Assembly (NCBI RefSeq): GCF_003337355.1
Contig: NZ_QPJW01000001.1
Location: forward strand, 248,001 to 312,000
Length of the DNA: 64,000 bases
Source of the DNA: Fontibacillus phaseoli
GTDB taxonomy: Bacteria > Bacillota > Bacilli > Paenibacillales > Paenibacillaceae
Direction: 5' to 3'
Shown piece after piece: positions 26,237 to 35,224 of the stretch. A program made the translations under genes and the position numbers. Every line of letters starts with the position of its first letter. Within the stretch, counting starts at the first letter, position 1. The notes below the pieces were generated by a model that was not told the origin of the DNA, did not search any database, and saw only the letters and a program-made list of their open reading frames with translations.

Positions 26237-27070
26237 TTATTTTAAATCTTTCATCGGAACGGCGTCCATATCCGCGTATGCTTTGTTATCTCCGGCCATA
26301 CCCCAGATAAACGTATAATTGCTTGTACCGACCCCGCTGTGAATCGACCAGCTTGGCGAAAGGACCGCCTGTTCGTTTCTCATGACGATGTGGCGCGTTT
26401 CGCTCGGCTCGCCCATCAGATGGAATACGACGGCATCTTCCGGAAGATCGAAATACATATAAGCTTCCATCCGGCGCGGATGGACGTGCGAAGGCATCGT
26501 ATTCCACATGTTGCCGGTCTTGAGCTGGGTCATTCCCATGACAAGCTGGGCGCTTTGAATCCCGTTCTCATGGATAAAACGGTGGATCGTCCGGTCGTTG
26601 GAGTTTTCAATCGAGCCCAGTGCTCCGGATTCAGCTTCGGCCAGCGTTGTTTTTGCTGTAGGGAATTGTTGATGTGCCGGTGCCGAGTTCAAATAAAATT
26701 TAGCAGGGTTCGAGGCTTCTTTGCTCTTGAAGATAACCTCGTGTGAACCCATTCCAATGAATAAGCAATCCTTGGTATCCAGTTCATACTCGGTTCCGTC
26801 AACGATGATAACGCCCGGCCCGCCTACGTTGATGGCTCCCAGTTCACGCCGCTCCAGGAAATAGGACACGCCCAGTTCCTTCAAATCGATCTCCAGCTTC
26901 ACTTCTTGATGGACCGGAGCCGCTCCGCCGACAATCATCCGGTCTTCATGCGTAAGCACAAGCTCCAATTTGTCGGGCGTAAACAGTTTTGGAATGTGAA
27001 ATTCCTGACGCAGCCGGGCGGTGTCAAATTGTTTCACTTCATTGGGATGGGAAGCATAACGTCTTTCCAC
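26237..27070 (-). CDS. kduI: 5-dehydro-4-deoxy-D-glucuronate isomerase
   Basis: A 277-residue cupin isomerase, KduI, converting 5-keto-4-deoxyuronate (from unsaturated galacturonates or glycosaminoglycans) to 2,5-diketo-3-deoxygluconate. The zinc-binding set appears in the segment MPSHVHPRRMEAYMYFDL and a later His in WSIHSGVG. The start is GTG at 27070, with GAGGAGG about 8 bases upstream. It heads the operon and is divergent from the KDPG aldolase gene across a 293-base gap. The substrate source (pectin or animal/plant uronans) is not visible here, as no lyase is in the window. Confidence 0.95.
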   Translation of the reverse strand: MERRYASHPNEVKQFDTARLRQEFHIPKLFTPDKLELVLTHEDRMIVGGAAPVHQEVKLEIDLKELGVSYFLERRELGAINVGGPGVIIVDGTEYELDTKDCLFIGMGSHEVIFKSKEASNPAKFYLNSAPAHQQFPTAKTTLAEAESGALGSIENSNDRTIHRFIHENGIQSAQLVMGMTQLKTGNMWNTMPSHVHPRRMEAYMYFDLPEDAVVFHLMGEPSETRHIVMRNEQAVLSPSWSIHSGVGTSNYTFIWGMAGDNKAYADMDAVPMKDLK

Positions 27071-27363
27071 AAAAAATCCTCCTCATTTCGTTTGTTTGGG
27101 TTTATAATGTTCATATAGGTTTACATTAATCTCTTTTGGTTCGTTTTGCAAGCAATCTCTTCACAATTGGAAGATTTGAGGGGAAGGAGTGCTCAAATTA
27201 ATGAGGTCAGGCCTTTAAATTCCCTGATTTCAGAATCTATGCGGTCGTGATAGGATGAAGGGACAAGAAAGCGGAGGGGATTATAAAAAGCTACGGTAAG
27301 AGAATCGATTTTGAACTTGGTTTATTATAAAAAATCCCAGGACGGAAAGAGAGAGGAATTCTC

Positions 27364-28041
27364 ATGAAAAAACTGCAGCTCATACAAAAAATCGCGGATG
27401 AAGGCGTCGTTGCCGTATTGCGCGGGGACACGCCGGAGCAGGTAGTGGAGATGGCCGAGCAGGCGATTGCCGGAGGCATCAAGGTGATCGAGGTGACGAT
27501 GACCGTGCCGTTCGCGCTGCGGGCGATTGAAACCTTGTCCCGCAAATATTCATGGAACTCGCAAGACTCTTCCGGTTTTGCCATCATCGGCGTCGGAACG
27601 GTGCTTGATCCCGAAACGGCGCGCGCGGCGATTTTAAGCGGTGCCCAATTCGTCGTCGGGCCTTGTCTGAACCGGGAAACCGTGATGTTGTGCAACCGGT
27701 ACCGGATTCCGGTTATGCCGGGTGCGATGACGATCAAGGAAATCCAGGAAGCGCTGGAGCTAGGCGCGGATATAGTTAAGTTGTTCCCGGGCAACCTGTA
27801 CGATCCATCGATGATCAAGGCGATCAGGGGGCCGTTGCCGCAAGCCAACATCATGCCGACTGGCGGAGTATCGCTGGACAATCTCGGCGATTGGATCAAG
27901 GCCGGCGCAGTAGCTGTGGGCATCGGTTCGGATCTGACGAACGACGCATTGAAGCATAAAGACTATTCATTGGTAGCGAAAAAAGCGGCGGCGTATAAAG
28001 AAGCGTTCCTGCAAGCCAAGGGGTTATCTCAAAATAAATAA
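27364..28041 (+). CDS. kdgA: KDPG/KHG aldolase
   Basis: A 225-residue class I aldolase of the Eda family, splitting 2-keto-3-deoxy-6-phosphogluconate to pyruvate and glyceraldehyde-3-phosphate. The Schiff-base Lys is in GADIVKLFPGN, the catalytic Glu in KVIEVTMT, and the phosphate loop is MPTGGVSLDN. GAGAGGAA precedes the ATG. It is divergent from kduI-deoR-kduD and finishes that pathway. A KDG kinase (KdgK) is needed in between but is not encoded in this window. A strong terminator follows. Confidence 0.94.
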   Translation: MKKLQLIQKIADEGVVAVLRGDTPEQVVEMAEQAIAGGIKVIEVTMTVPFALRAIETLSRKYSWNSQDSSGFAIIGVGTVLDPETARAAILSGAQFVVGPCLNRETVMLCNRYRIPVMPGAMTIKEIQEALELGADIVKLFPGNLYDPSMIKAIRGPLPQANIMPTGGVSLDNLGDWIKAGAVAVGIGSDLTNDALKHKDYSLVAKKAAAYKEAFLQAKGLSQNK

Positions 28042-28115
28042 GAGGGTGAACGTTGCTCGCTGAATTTTACTTTTTGCTAGTCATTTGCCTGATCGGGATG
28101 ATGAGGCGCCGCTTT

Positions 28116-28162
28116 GTAAAGTGAAAGGACCTCCGCGCATGCGGGAGGTCCTTTCACTTTAC
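28116..28162. terminator. Bidirectional terminator with a perfect 19-bp stem
   Basis: GTAAAGTGAAAGGACCTCC (28116-28134) pairs exactly with its complement at 28144-28162 across a 9-base loop. It separates the aldolase gene from the convergent oxidoreductase gene, whose stop is 5 bases away. Confidence 0.9.
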
Positions 28163-28166
28163 GGCG

Positions 28167-29270
28167 TTAATCCAGCGTATACGGCTTCAGGCCGGCCGGA
28201 AGCGCGGCGGGGCGCTCGCAGTTGCTGGTCATTTCATAGTAACGCCCGGAGTCGGAAGAATGATGAAAGGCCCACATCGCTTCGAGCACGTGATAGGCAA
28301 GCTCGCCGTTCGCCCGGTGCGGGCGGCCGTTCAGAAGGGCATACACCATATCGGCGGGCCCGATTCCGCGGCTGTTGCCCTCATATCCCGGCACCAGCGG
28401 CTGTTCGGTCCATTCCTCCTCGCCGGTGCGGCGATATTTCACAGGGCCGCCGAAGGTGTTCGGATCCGGCACCAGCAGGGAGCCTTCCGTGCCGTGGATC
28501 TCGATCGGCGGAAGGCTGCTGCCGCCGAAAATATCAAAGCTGGTGATCAGGCTGGCGATGGCCCCGCCCTCGAACTCCAGAGTTCCGGCGATATGCGTCG
28601 GAACTTCCACCGGGATGACCGATCCGCGCTTCTTCTCGCTGGTAATTATTCGCTCCGGCAAAGCCTTGCCGGTGATTCCGGCGATTCGGGCGATCGGCCC
28701 AAGCAACTGCACTAGCGCCGTCAGATAATACGGACCCATGTCAAACATGGGTCCGCCCCCAGGCGCATAGTAAAATTCCGGATCGGGATGCCAGTGCTCA
28801 TGGCCCCGGCTCATCATGAACGCGGTGGCCGAAACCGGTCGTCCGATCACGCCTTCTTCGATCAGCCCGAGCGCGGTCTGGATGCCGGCACCGAAAAAGG
28901 TTTCCGGTGCGCATCCCACCATCAGGCCTCTGGCTTGAGCTTCTTCAAGAACCAGCTTCCCCGCTTCGAGCGAGACGGTGAGCGGCTTTTCGACGTAAAC
29001 ATGCTTGCCGGCTTTCAGCGCCTTCAAGCTGATCTCGGCGTGCACGGCAGGCACGGTCAGGTTGATAACGATGTCAATTTCCGGATCGGCCAGCAGTTCT
29101 TCGGTGGAACAGGCGCGGGGAATGCCGTAGGCGGCAGCCTGTTCCTTGGCCCGGTTCAAATCCAGGTCCGCGCAAGCCGTCAGATCAAGCACCTCGAATT
29201 TCGGGCAATTTTCCATATAGATGCTGCTGATTTTTCCGCAACCGATGATGCCGACTTTGATCTTATCCAT
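28167..29270 (-). CDS. Gfo/Idh/MocA family oxidoreductase
   Basis: An NAD(P)-dependent sugar or inositol-type dehydrogenase of about 367 residues. The Rossmann start is IKVGIIGCGKISSIYMEN and the catalytic-lysine motif is KHVYVEKPL, near residue 95; DMGPYYLTALVQLLG carries the family His-replacing segment. ATG 29270 (MDKIK) is preferred, with AAAGGG 12 bases upstream; ATG 29282 is possible. It is the third gene of a co-directional set with ThuA and another Gfo protein, which suggests joint oxidation of one sugar class. Confidence 0.9.
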   Translation of the reverse strand: MDKIKVGIIGCGKISSIYMENCPKFEVLDLTACADLDLNRAKEQAAAYGIPRACSTEELLADPEIDIVINLTVPAVHAEISLKALKAGKHVYVEKPLTVSLEAGKLVLEEAQARGLMVGCAPETFFGAGIQTALGLIEEGVIGRPVSATAFMMSRGHEHWHPDPEFYYAPGGGPMFDMGPYYLTALVQLLGPIARIAGITGKALPERIITSEKKRGSVIPVEVPTHIAGTLEFEGGAIASLITSFDIFGGSSLPPIEIHGTEGSLLVPDPNTFGGPVKYRRTGEEEWTEQPLVPGYEGNSRGIGPADMVYALLNGRPHRANGELAYHVLEAMWAFHHSSDSGRYYEMTSNCERPAALPAGLKPYTLD

Positions 29271-29286
29271 AGTTTGTTCCATCCCT

Positions 29287-30030
29287 TTATGCGTCATATT
29301 GGCTGTCGCCCATTCCGCTGTAGCCGAAACCGCCGCCGGATAATCCATCCCCGTCTTGGAAAGCCGTCCGTGGTTTGCCTTCCGCGGCCCAAAGCATGCC
29401 CCGCGTCATTAGTTCCTTGACCGTTGGCAATGCAACGATGTCGGCATGATGACCAAGCGAATTGTAATACACCCGGCCGTGCCCCCAGCGTTTGGTCCAA
29501 ACAACCGGCATATCCACCGCTTTATTGAACCGGTGCGGACCGTCTACGACAGGAAAACGGGTCGTGGCCAGCACCTCGACGGCAGGGTCGACATGCAGAT
29601 AATACTGTTCCGTCCGTACGGCAAAATCATCGATGCCATCCACCAGCGGACTTGAGCTTTGTTTGATCTCCACGTTGTACTCGACGCCGTCGTTTCCCGG
29701 ATGCGCCACCCATTGTCCGCCGGTCATAAATTGCCAGTCCACATTGTTACGGAACGAATCGCACATGCCGCCATGGCATCCGGCGAGTCCGGTCCCGGCC
29801 TGGACCGCGGCCGACACGTTGTTTACAAGCTCCTGCGAAATTTCGCCCATCGTCCATACCGGTACGATTAAGTCCAGGCCGAGCAGCTTTTCCGCATCGG
29901 CAAAAGCCTCCAACGTATCCGCTACTTCGACCTCAAAGCTATGTTCCCGCAATACCTCAGCAAATATCGCCGCAACCGGCTCCGGTTCGTGACCGTCCCA
30001 ACCGCCCCATACGATTAACGCTTTTTTCAT
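29287..30030 (-). CDS. ThuA-like domain protein
   Basis: A 247-residue protein of the ThuA family (class I glutamine amidotransferase-like fold). Motifs are GWDGHEPEPVA near the start, VPVWTMGEIS, AGCHGGMCDSF at the elbow and GHGRVYYNSLGHHADI near the end. ThuA of rhizobia is linked to oxidation of trehalose and related disaccharides to 3-keto forms, and ThuA proteins are often encoded next to Gfo/Idh/MocA dehydrogenases as here. The stop is 17 bases before the next gene. The reaction is unproven. Confidence 0.88.
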   Translation of the reverse strand: MKKALIVWGGWDGHEPEPVAAIFAEVLREHSFEVEVADTLEAFADAEKLLGLDLIVPVWTMGEISQELVNNVSAAVQAGTGLAGCHGGMCDSFRNNVDWQFMTGGQWVAHPGNDGVEYNVEIKQSSSPLVDGIDDFAVRTEQYYLHVDPAVEVLATTRFPVVDGPHRFNKAVDMPVVWTKRWGHGRVYYNSLGHHADIVALPTVKELMTRGMLWAAEGKPRTAFQDGDGLSGGGFGYSGMGDSQYDA

Positions 30031-30081
30031 GCTGATCTGGTCTCCTTCAATATTTCAGATTTCATATGATCACAACTAGGA

Positions 30082-31248
30082 TTACATCTCCGATAAATCC
30101 ACCCAGCGGCGCTCGCTCACCGAACGCTCGACCGCTTCCAAGACGGCCTGGCATTTGACCCCGTCCCGGAAATTAGGTTCAGGCTGCCTGCTTGCCGAGA
30201 TCGCTTCACCAAGCTCCAGCACTTCATGAATGAAGGTGTGCTCAAAGCCGAGCGTATGCCCCGGCGGCCACCAGGCCTCCGCATAAGCATGGGCGGGGTC
30301 CGTCGCCACAACGCGACGGAAGCCCTGCACATCCTCATCATCCGAAGTAAAGTAAACTTCGAGCTCATTCATCCGTTCAAAGTCGAATTTGACGCTGCCG
30401 AGGCTGCCGTTGATTTCGAACGCATTGGTCGAGCGGTGTCCCGCCGCAAAACGCGTCGCCTCGAAGCTGCCCAGCGCCCCGTTCTCAAATCGTGCCAGAA
30501 ACAGGGTCGCGTCGTCAACGGTAACCGGGCCTTTGGGAGCGTCCTTGCCTTTACTGCTCTTAGCGCTTAGTCCCGTCATTTCATCCGCGAGCGGCCGCTC
30601 TTTGATAAACGTTTCGCTCATGCCGATCACTTCGGAAATATCGCCGACCAGGTAATGGGCTAGATCGATAAGATGCGCCCCCAGGTCCCCGTGCGAGCCG
30701 GAACCAGCGATCTCTTTTTGCAGCCGCCATACGAGCGGGAACTCCGGATCGAGAATCCAGTCCTGCAGGAACCAGGCTCTGAAATGATAAATCTGTCCCA
30801 GCCGGCCGCTTTCGACCAGCTTTTTGACCAGCTTGACCGCCGGGGAAAACCGGTAGTTAAAGCCGACCATATGGCATACTCCCGCTTCCTCTGCTGCTTG
30901 AAGCATCTCGCGGGAATCGCTAAGTGTAAGCGCTAACGGTTTTTCGCAAAAAATGTGTTTTCCCGCCTTCGCAGCAGCCAACGCAATTTCTTTGTGGGCA
31001 TCGCTGGGCGCGTTGATATCGATCAGGTCGATATCGTCCCGGGCCACAAGCTCTTTCCAGTCGGTGACGTATTGTCTCCAGCCTAATTGCTCCGCCGCCC
31101 TTTGAACGGCCTGGCCGTCCCTGCCGCATAATACCGCCATCTCCGGTTTTACCGCCTCAGGAAAAAACATAGGCAGCGTACGGTAGGCGTTGCTGTGGGC
31201 TTTTCCCATAAATTTGTAACCGATCATGCCGACGCGAAGCTGGTTCAT
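30082..31248 (-). CDS. Gfo/Idh/MocA family oxidoreductase
   Basis: A 388-residue dehydrogenase. The nucleotide-binding start is LRVGMIGYKFMGKAHSNAYR, the catalytic lysine motif KHIFCEKPLA, and LGAHLIDLAHYLVG fits the family active-site helix. It is the first gene of the Gfo-ThuA-Gfo set, with a GGAGGGATTAT ribosome site. It differs substantially from the second Gfo protein, so the pair is not a recent duplication. A -10 element and two palindromes lie upstream. Confidence 0.9.
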   Translation of the reverse strand: MNQLRVGMIGYKFMGKAHSNAYRTLPMFFPEAVKPEMAVLCGRDGQAVQRAAEQLGWRQYVTDWKELVARDDIDLIDINAPSDAHKEIALAAAKAGKHIFCEKPLALTLSDSREMLQAAEEAGVCHMVGFNYRFSPAVKLVKKLVESGRLGQIYHFRAWFLQDWILDPEFPLVWRLQKEIAGSGSHGDLGAHLIDLAHYLVGDISEVIGMSETFIKERPLADEMTGLSAKSSKGKDAPKGPVTVDDATLFLARFENGALGSFEATRFAAGHRSTNAFEINGSLGSVKFDFERMNELEVYFTSDDEDVQGFRRVVATDPAHAYAEAWWPPGHTLGFEHTFIHEVLELGEAISASRQPEPNFRDGVKCQAVLEAVERSVSERRWVDLSEM

Positions 31249-31267
31249 ATAATCCCTCCATCACAGA

Positions 31268-31302
31268 TTCAAATTTGAAATGATGAACGTATGTTCATTA
31301 TA
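31268..31302 (-). promoter_or_regulatory. Promoter -10 and two palindromes before the Gfo-ThuA operon
   Basis: TATAAT on the minus strand (31302-31297) is followed by the inverted repeat ATGAAC-4-GTTCAT (31283-31298) and by the perfect palindrome TTCAAATTTGAA (31268-31279), all between the araC terminator and the ribosome site. They are candidate operators or activator sites for the AraC-type regulator encoded next door. Confidence 0.5.
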
Positions 31303-31333
31303 AAAACAAACTGGTGAAATCTCTCGCCAGTTT
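31301..31333 (-). terminator. Terminator after the AraC regulator gene
   Basis: On the minus strand AAACTGGCGA pairs with TCACCAGTTT (one wobble) around a 6-base loop, followed by GTTTTTA. Confidence 0.7.
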
Positions 31334-31380
31334 ATGCCGGGAACCAGTCAAAAAATGCACTTTCAATCATGGTTGTTATT

Positions 31381-32208
31381 TTAGTTTTTTTCCCTGCGGA
31401 GATCGGAAGGAGAAGCCCCCTGGAGCTCCCGGTACACCCGGTTAAAGGTTCGAACGCTGCCAAATCCGCATTCCAGAGCAATTTCAGTAATGTTGGCATC
31501 GCTGTCGGCCAATTTTCTCATCGCATTGAGCACGCGAATACTATTGAGGTAAGTTTTAAAGTTCATGCCGATTGCTTTTTTAAAGGTACGACAAAAATAG
31601 GACGGTTCCATCCCGAATTGCCCACACATGACATCGACGGAAAGATCATCCTGGTAATGTTCTTCAATGAACGACAGGATTTGCTGGATTCTTGCCCGTT
31701 TGGAGGCGATCCGCGTTTGCGGTCCGCGCTCTGCGGCATAAATGGGCAGATGGCGTTGAAGCAGTCCGCACAGCTCCAGCAAACACGCTTGAATGAACAG
31801 ACGGTGCCCCGGCTTAGCGTCGTTTTTTTCCAGCATAATCCGTTTTAATAGAAGATTAATGGGCTGAAGCTCCGGATGACCTCCGGTAATAAACGGGGAT
31901 TCGAAAGCGAAGTCGCCTGGCCAGCTTACCGTTTTTCCAATCAACTCAGGATGGAAAATGACGATGGTCATCTCGGAAGAACGGTCTTTGCTGTCAAAGT
32001 AATGGATGTCATTACTGCAGAAAACGGCCATCTCGCCCTGCTGCAGTAGTCGTTTGTCTTCATTAACGCCAACGACGATGCTGCCCGAATCCACATAAAT
32101 AAATTCGACCTCGGCATGAAAATGAGGATAGAACGTGAGATCTCTGCTTTGATGGACGACCATGGGCAGATCCTGATCCAGTTTCCAGTTTTGATAAAAG
32201 GATTTCAT
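31381..32208 (-). CDS. AraC family regulator with cupin sensor domain
   Basis: A 275-residue AraC/XylS regulator. The N-terminal half is cupin-like (FYPHFHAEVEFIYVDSGS). The C-terminal half carries two HTH units, DLSVDVMCGQFGMEPSYFCRTFKKAIG and ANITEIALECGFGSVRTFNRVYRE. It is encoded just upstream of, and in the same direction as, the Gfo-ThuA-Gfo genes, with a terminator between, so it probably activates them in response to a sugar. It is divergent from the ABC transporter genes, which it could also control. Confidence 0.9.
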   Translation of the reverse strand: MKSFYQNWKLDQDLPMVVHQSRDLTFYPHFHAEVEFIYVDSGSIVVGVNEDKRLLQQGEMAVFCSNDIHYFDSKDRSSEMTIVIFHPELIGKTVSWPGDFAFESPFITGGHPELQPINLLLKRIMLEKNDAKPGHRLFIQACLLELCGLLQRHLPIYAAERGPQTRIASKRARIQQILSFIEEHYQDDLSVDVMCGQFGMEPSYFCRTFKKAIGMNFKTYLNSIRVLNAMRKLADSDANITEIALECGFGSVRTFNRVYRELQGASPSDLRREKN

Positions 32209-32385
32209 GGAGCCGCTCCCTTACTGCTGGTTTTTCTCACATCATAGCGGGAAGTTCAATTTTTGTCTAATAACAGACAAAATTGGGATGAAATTCGGTG
32301 CTGAAATGTTAATTAATACGGTAGGAAGCAGAAATATTTGCTATATAGTAGTAAGAACATGGTTTAGGAAGGGGAGAGAAGTCGG

Positions 32386-33471
32386 TTGAGCTTAATTGAG
32401 ACCAGGGGATTGCAGAAAGTGTTCCGGCAGGCGGTAAAAGATCCCGGATTGGCCGGAGCGGTAAAGCATTTATTTACCCAGCGTTATAAGGACAAGTATG
32501 CTGTGGAAGGCATCGACCTGAGAATTGAAGAAGGGGAGACCGTTGCTTATGTCGGCCCTAACGGAGCCGGAAAATCGACAACGATAAAAATGCTGAGCGG
32601 CGTACTGGTGCCTTCCGGCGGCGAGGTGCTGGTGAACGGACTGGTTCCTTACAAGCAAAGAATGGAGAACGCACAGGTGATCGGCGCCGTATTCGGCCAA
32701 CGGACCCAGCTGTGGTGGGACATCCCGGTCCGGGAATCGCTCAGCCTGTTAAGGGATATTTATCAGGTGCCTGCGGATACATTCAAAAGAAACATGGATA
32801 TCTTTACGGAACTACTGGGAATGGAGGCGTTCCTGCACCTCTCCGCACGCAAGCTGTCGCTCGGCCAACGGATGCGGGCCGATCTGGCCGCAGCACTGCT
32901 GCACGATCCGAAGATCGTCTACCTCGACGAGCCGACGATCGGGCTCGACGTTGCTGTAAAGCACCGGATCCGCGATTTTATCAAGGAGATGAATCGGTCG
33001 AAAGGAACGACGATGATGCTGACCACACACGATCTCGGAGATATCGAGGATTTATGCGAACGGCTTGTCATCATCGACCAGGGCCAAATCATCTACGATG
33101 GCAAACTGCAGGAAGTGAAGGATACGTTCGCCAGGGAAAGAACGATACATACGCAATTAAGCATTCCGATTCCGGGGGCGGAAGAGTTGTTCCGCGATCT
33201 GCCGGACGTTAGCGTTGAACGGCCCGGCATTGCCGGGAATGATAGCAGGACCAAAGGGGCTACAGGTGCTGTATGCGACCAACTGACGCTGTCCATCCGG
33301 TTTGACCGCTTCAGTTGCACGGCCAGCGAAATCGTAAAGCGGCTGATGAGCCACGGGGAAGTCGTCGATTTTCGTATTGACGAGCCCGGCATCGAGCAGA
33401 TCATCCGCCGCGTTTATGACGGGCAGCTGGATTCTGCCGCACTGTCCGCAGCCGGGAAAGGGAGTGCTTGA
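32386..33471 (+). CDS. ABC-2 type transporter ATP-binding protein
   Basis: A 361-residue ATPase of the COG4586 type. Walker A is VGPNGAGKSTTIKML, the signature LSLGQRMRADLAAALL and Walker B KIVYLDEPTIGLD. A C-terminal extension of about 110 residues follows the nucleotide-binding domain. The start is TTG at 32386 after GGGGAG. With the next two genes it forms the conserved but uncharacterised COG4586-COG4587-COG3694 exporter set. Substrate unknown. Confidence 0.92.
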   Translation: MSLIETRGLQKVFRQAVKDPGLAGAVKHLFTQRYKDKYAVEGIDLRIEEGETVAYVGPNGAGKSTTIKMLSGVLVPSGGEVLVNGLVPYKQRMENAQVIGAVFGQRTQLWWDIPVRESLSLLRDIYQVPADTFKRNMDIFTELLGMEAFLHLSARKLSLGQRMRADLAAALLHDPKIVYLDEPTIGLDVAVKHRIRDFIKEMNRSKGTTMMLTTHDLGDIEDLCERLVIIDQGQIIYDGKLQEVKDTFARERTIHTQLSIPIPGAEELFRDLPDVSVERPGIAGNDSRTKGATGAVCDQLTLSIRFDRFSCTASEIVKRLMSHGEVVDFRIDEPGIEQIIRRVYDGQLDSAALSAAGKGSA

Positions 33472-33475
33472 AGCA

Positions 33476-34285
33476 ATGGCCGGATCCTTTAAAAAATATT
33501 TCTCCCTGGCGCTTTGCTCTATGCAAAATAGGCTTGCGTACCGGCTCTCTTTTATATTGAATTTTATCGCTAATTTTATCGGACTGATCGCCATGTATTG
33601 TTTATGGCAGGCCATATACGCCGGGCAGGACCAGCTTTCGCTCTCCGGATTTACGTGGAGCCAAATGCAGGCCTACTTGCTGGTGTCGTTTTTCGTCAAC
33701 TCCATGCTGTCATATTATTCGGAATCGAGCATTACGAGCAAAATCATAGACGGCAGCGTTATGATGGACCTCCTTCGTCCGATCCAGTTCCAAAAGGCCA
33801 GGCTCGCGGAAACGCTGGGCTCCTGCGTGCTGGAGGGGCTGCTGAGCTGCATCCTGATCGGCTTTGCAGCCATTTTCACACTCGGGATTTCCCTGCCGCA
33901 TAATGCAGGAACTTTGCTGTTGTTCGCGTTAAGCATGGTTTCTTCGATTTTGGTCAAATTCTGCATCGTCTATTTATCGGCCTTGCTCTGCTTCTGGACC
34001 ACCAGCAGCTTCGGCATTTATTGGGCCCGGACTTCCATTACCAACCTGCTCTCCGGCGCCCTCGTACCGCTGGCCTTTTTTCCGGGCTGGCTGCAGTCGG
34101 TAGCGATGCTGCTGCCGTTTCAGGGCATCGTGAATACGCCGGTTACAATCGGTCTTGGCATGACGGCGGGAACCGCAGCGCTGGAACTGATCGCCATCCA
34201 ATGGATATGGATCGTCCTGTTATGGCTGCTCGGAAAATGGATGTGGTCCCGGGCCGTCCGGCAAATCACGATTCACGGAGGGTAA
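33476..34285 (+). CDS. ABC-2 type transporter permease (COG4587 type)
   Basis: A 269-residue permease with six predicted helices. ATG 33476 begins MAGSFKKYFSLALCSMQNRLAYR, typical of this family; a longer frame back to 33377 overlaps the ATPase gene and lacks a ribosome site. The segment SSITSKIIDGSVMMDLLRPIQ (near residue 82) is the conserved cytoplasmic coupling region seen in this permease pair. It starts 4 bases after the ATPase stop. Confidence 0.88.
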   Translation: MAGSFKKYFSLALCSMQNRLAYRLSFILNFIANFIGLIAMYCLWQAIYAGQDQLSLSGFTWSQMQAYLLVSFFVNSMLSYYSESSITSKIIDGSVMMDLLRPIQFQKARLAETLGSCVLEGLLSCILIGFAAIFTLGISLPHNAGTLLLFALSMVSSILVKFCIVYLSALLCFWTTSSFGIYWARTSITNLLSGALVPLAFFPGWLQSVAMLLPFQGIVNTPVTIGLGMTAGTAALELIAIQWIWIVLLWLLGKWMWSRAVRQITIHGG

Positions 34286-34289
34286 CGGC

Positions 34290-35111
34290 ATGGAAATCAA
34301 AATAAGGACAAAAAACTCGCCGCGGCGAATTTTGTATTTATACTGGCGGTTATACAGCCAGCAGCTAAAAGCAATGATGGAATATTCCGCCGACTTTTAC
34401 ATCATGATCGGCGCTGCCGCGTTGACGCAAATAACCGGGTTTTTGTTTTTGTGGGTGGTGTTCTCCCGTATTCCGGATATTCAGGGCTGGGGCTTATGGG
34501 AGGTGGCCTTTATGTATGCGGCGATTTATATGTCGGAGGGTGTAGGATCCCTGTTTTTCGAAGGGACGTGGCGGATGCTTCGGCTGGTCAATATGGGGGA
34601 ACTGGATCGTTACCTTGTGCGGCCGGTTCCGATCGTGCTGCAAATTTTCTGCACGGGCATCGGCATGAACGGACTCGGAAATATTTTGATCGGCGGAAGC
34701 ATTATTGTGATGGCTTTGTCCCATATCGATATCGCCTGGAGCCTGCAGACCGTCTTGTTGGCGATCATATTGTTGCTCTCCGCTATGACGATCCGGGTTG
34801 CCATAAATTTGGCGGCCAACTGCTTCGCCTTCTGGATTCGCAGCAGCGGGAACGCTTTTCCGATCATGATCCACAACTTAGGCGAATTCGCCAAATACCC
34901 GATCACGATCTTCTCGCAAGGCATGCAGCTTTTTATTTCGATCATCGTGCCGTTTGCGTTCGTCAGCTTTTTCCCGGCGGCCGCCTTGTTCGGCAAAGAA
35001 CCGTGGAGCTATTGGGGCTGGTTCAGCCCGCTCGTTGCCATTCTCTTCGTCGGATTAGCCCTGCTTATTCTGCATATCGGCTTGAGACGGTATGAGAGCG
35101 CGGGAAATTGA
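34290..35111 (+). CDS. ABC-2 type transporter permease (COG3694 type)
   Basis: A 273-residue, six-helix permease, the second membrane half of the transporter. GGELDRYLVRPVP-like text (MGELDRYLVRPVPI) matches the coupling segment of its partner. GGAGGG lies about 8 bases before the ATG, 4 bases after the preceding stop. Such complete three-gene sets are presumed exporters. The nearby LacI gene is 113 bases further on and probably separate. Confidence 0.88.
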   Translation: MEIKIRTKNSPRRILYLYWRLYSQQLKAMMEYSADFYIMIGAAALTQITGFLFLWVVFSRIPDIQGWGLWEVAFMYAAIYMSEGVGSLFFEGTWRMLRLVNMGELDRYLVRPVPIVLQIFCTGIGMNGLGNILIGGSIIVMALSHIDIAWSLQTVLLAIILLLSAMTIRVAINLAANCFAFWIRSSGNAFPIMIHNLGEFAKYPITIFSQGMQLFISIIVPFAFVSFFPAAALFGKEPWSYWGWFSPLVAILFVGLALLILHIGLRRYESAGN

Positions 35112-35145
35112 TGTGAATTATGTATTTTGTTTATAATTCATCCGT

Positions 35146-35162
35146 GTTATTATGTAATAAAC
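35146..35162. promoter_or_regulatory. Candidate LacI operator upstream of its own gene
   Basis: GTTATTATGTAATAAAC: inverted TTATTA/TAATAA arms around TG, 63 bases before the lacI-type start. The same TGTTATTA / TAATAACA motif recurs upstream of the GH26 gene on the other side of the regulator, which suggests autoregulation. Confidence 0.5.
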
Positions 35163-35224
35163 CTAACATAAGCTAACGCATCTGCAGCAGGGTGAATAAA
35201 TTTTTCGTCAAGTAGGCTGATAAT

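Noticed and set aside
27071..27363. cre-like text near 27150 in the kduI/kdgA divergent gap
   Set aside because: TTGCAAAACGAACC has an extra A before CG and breaks the consensus; several weak promoter-like hexamers there could not be ranked.
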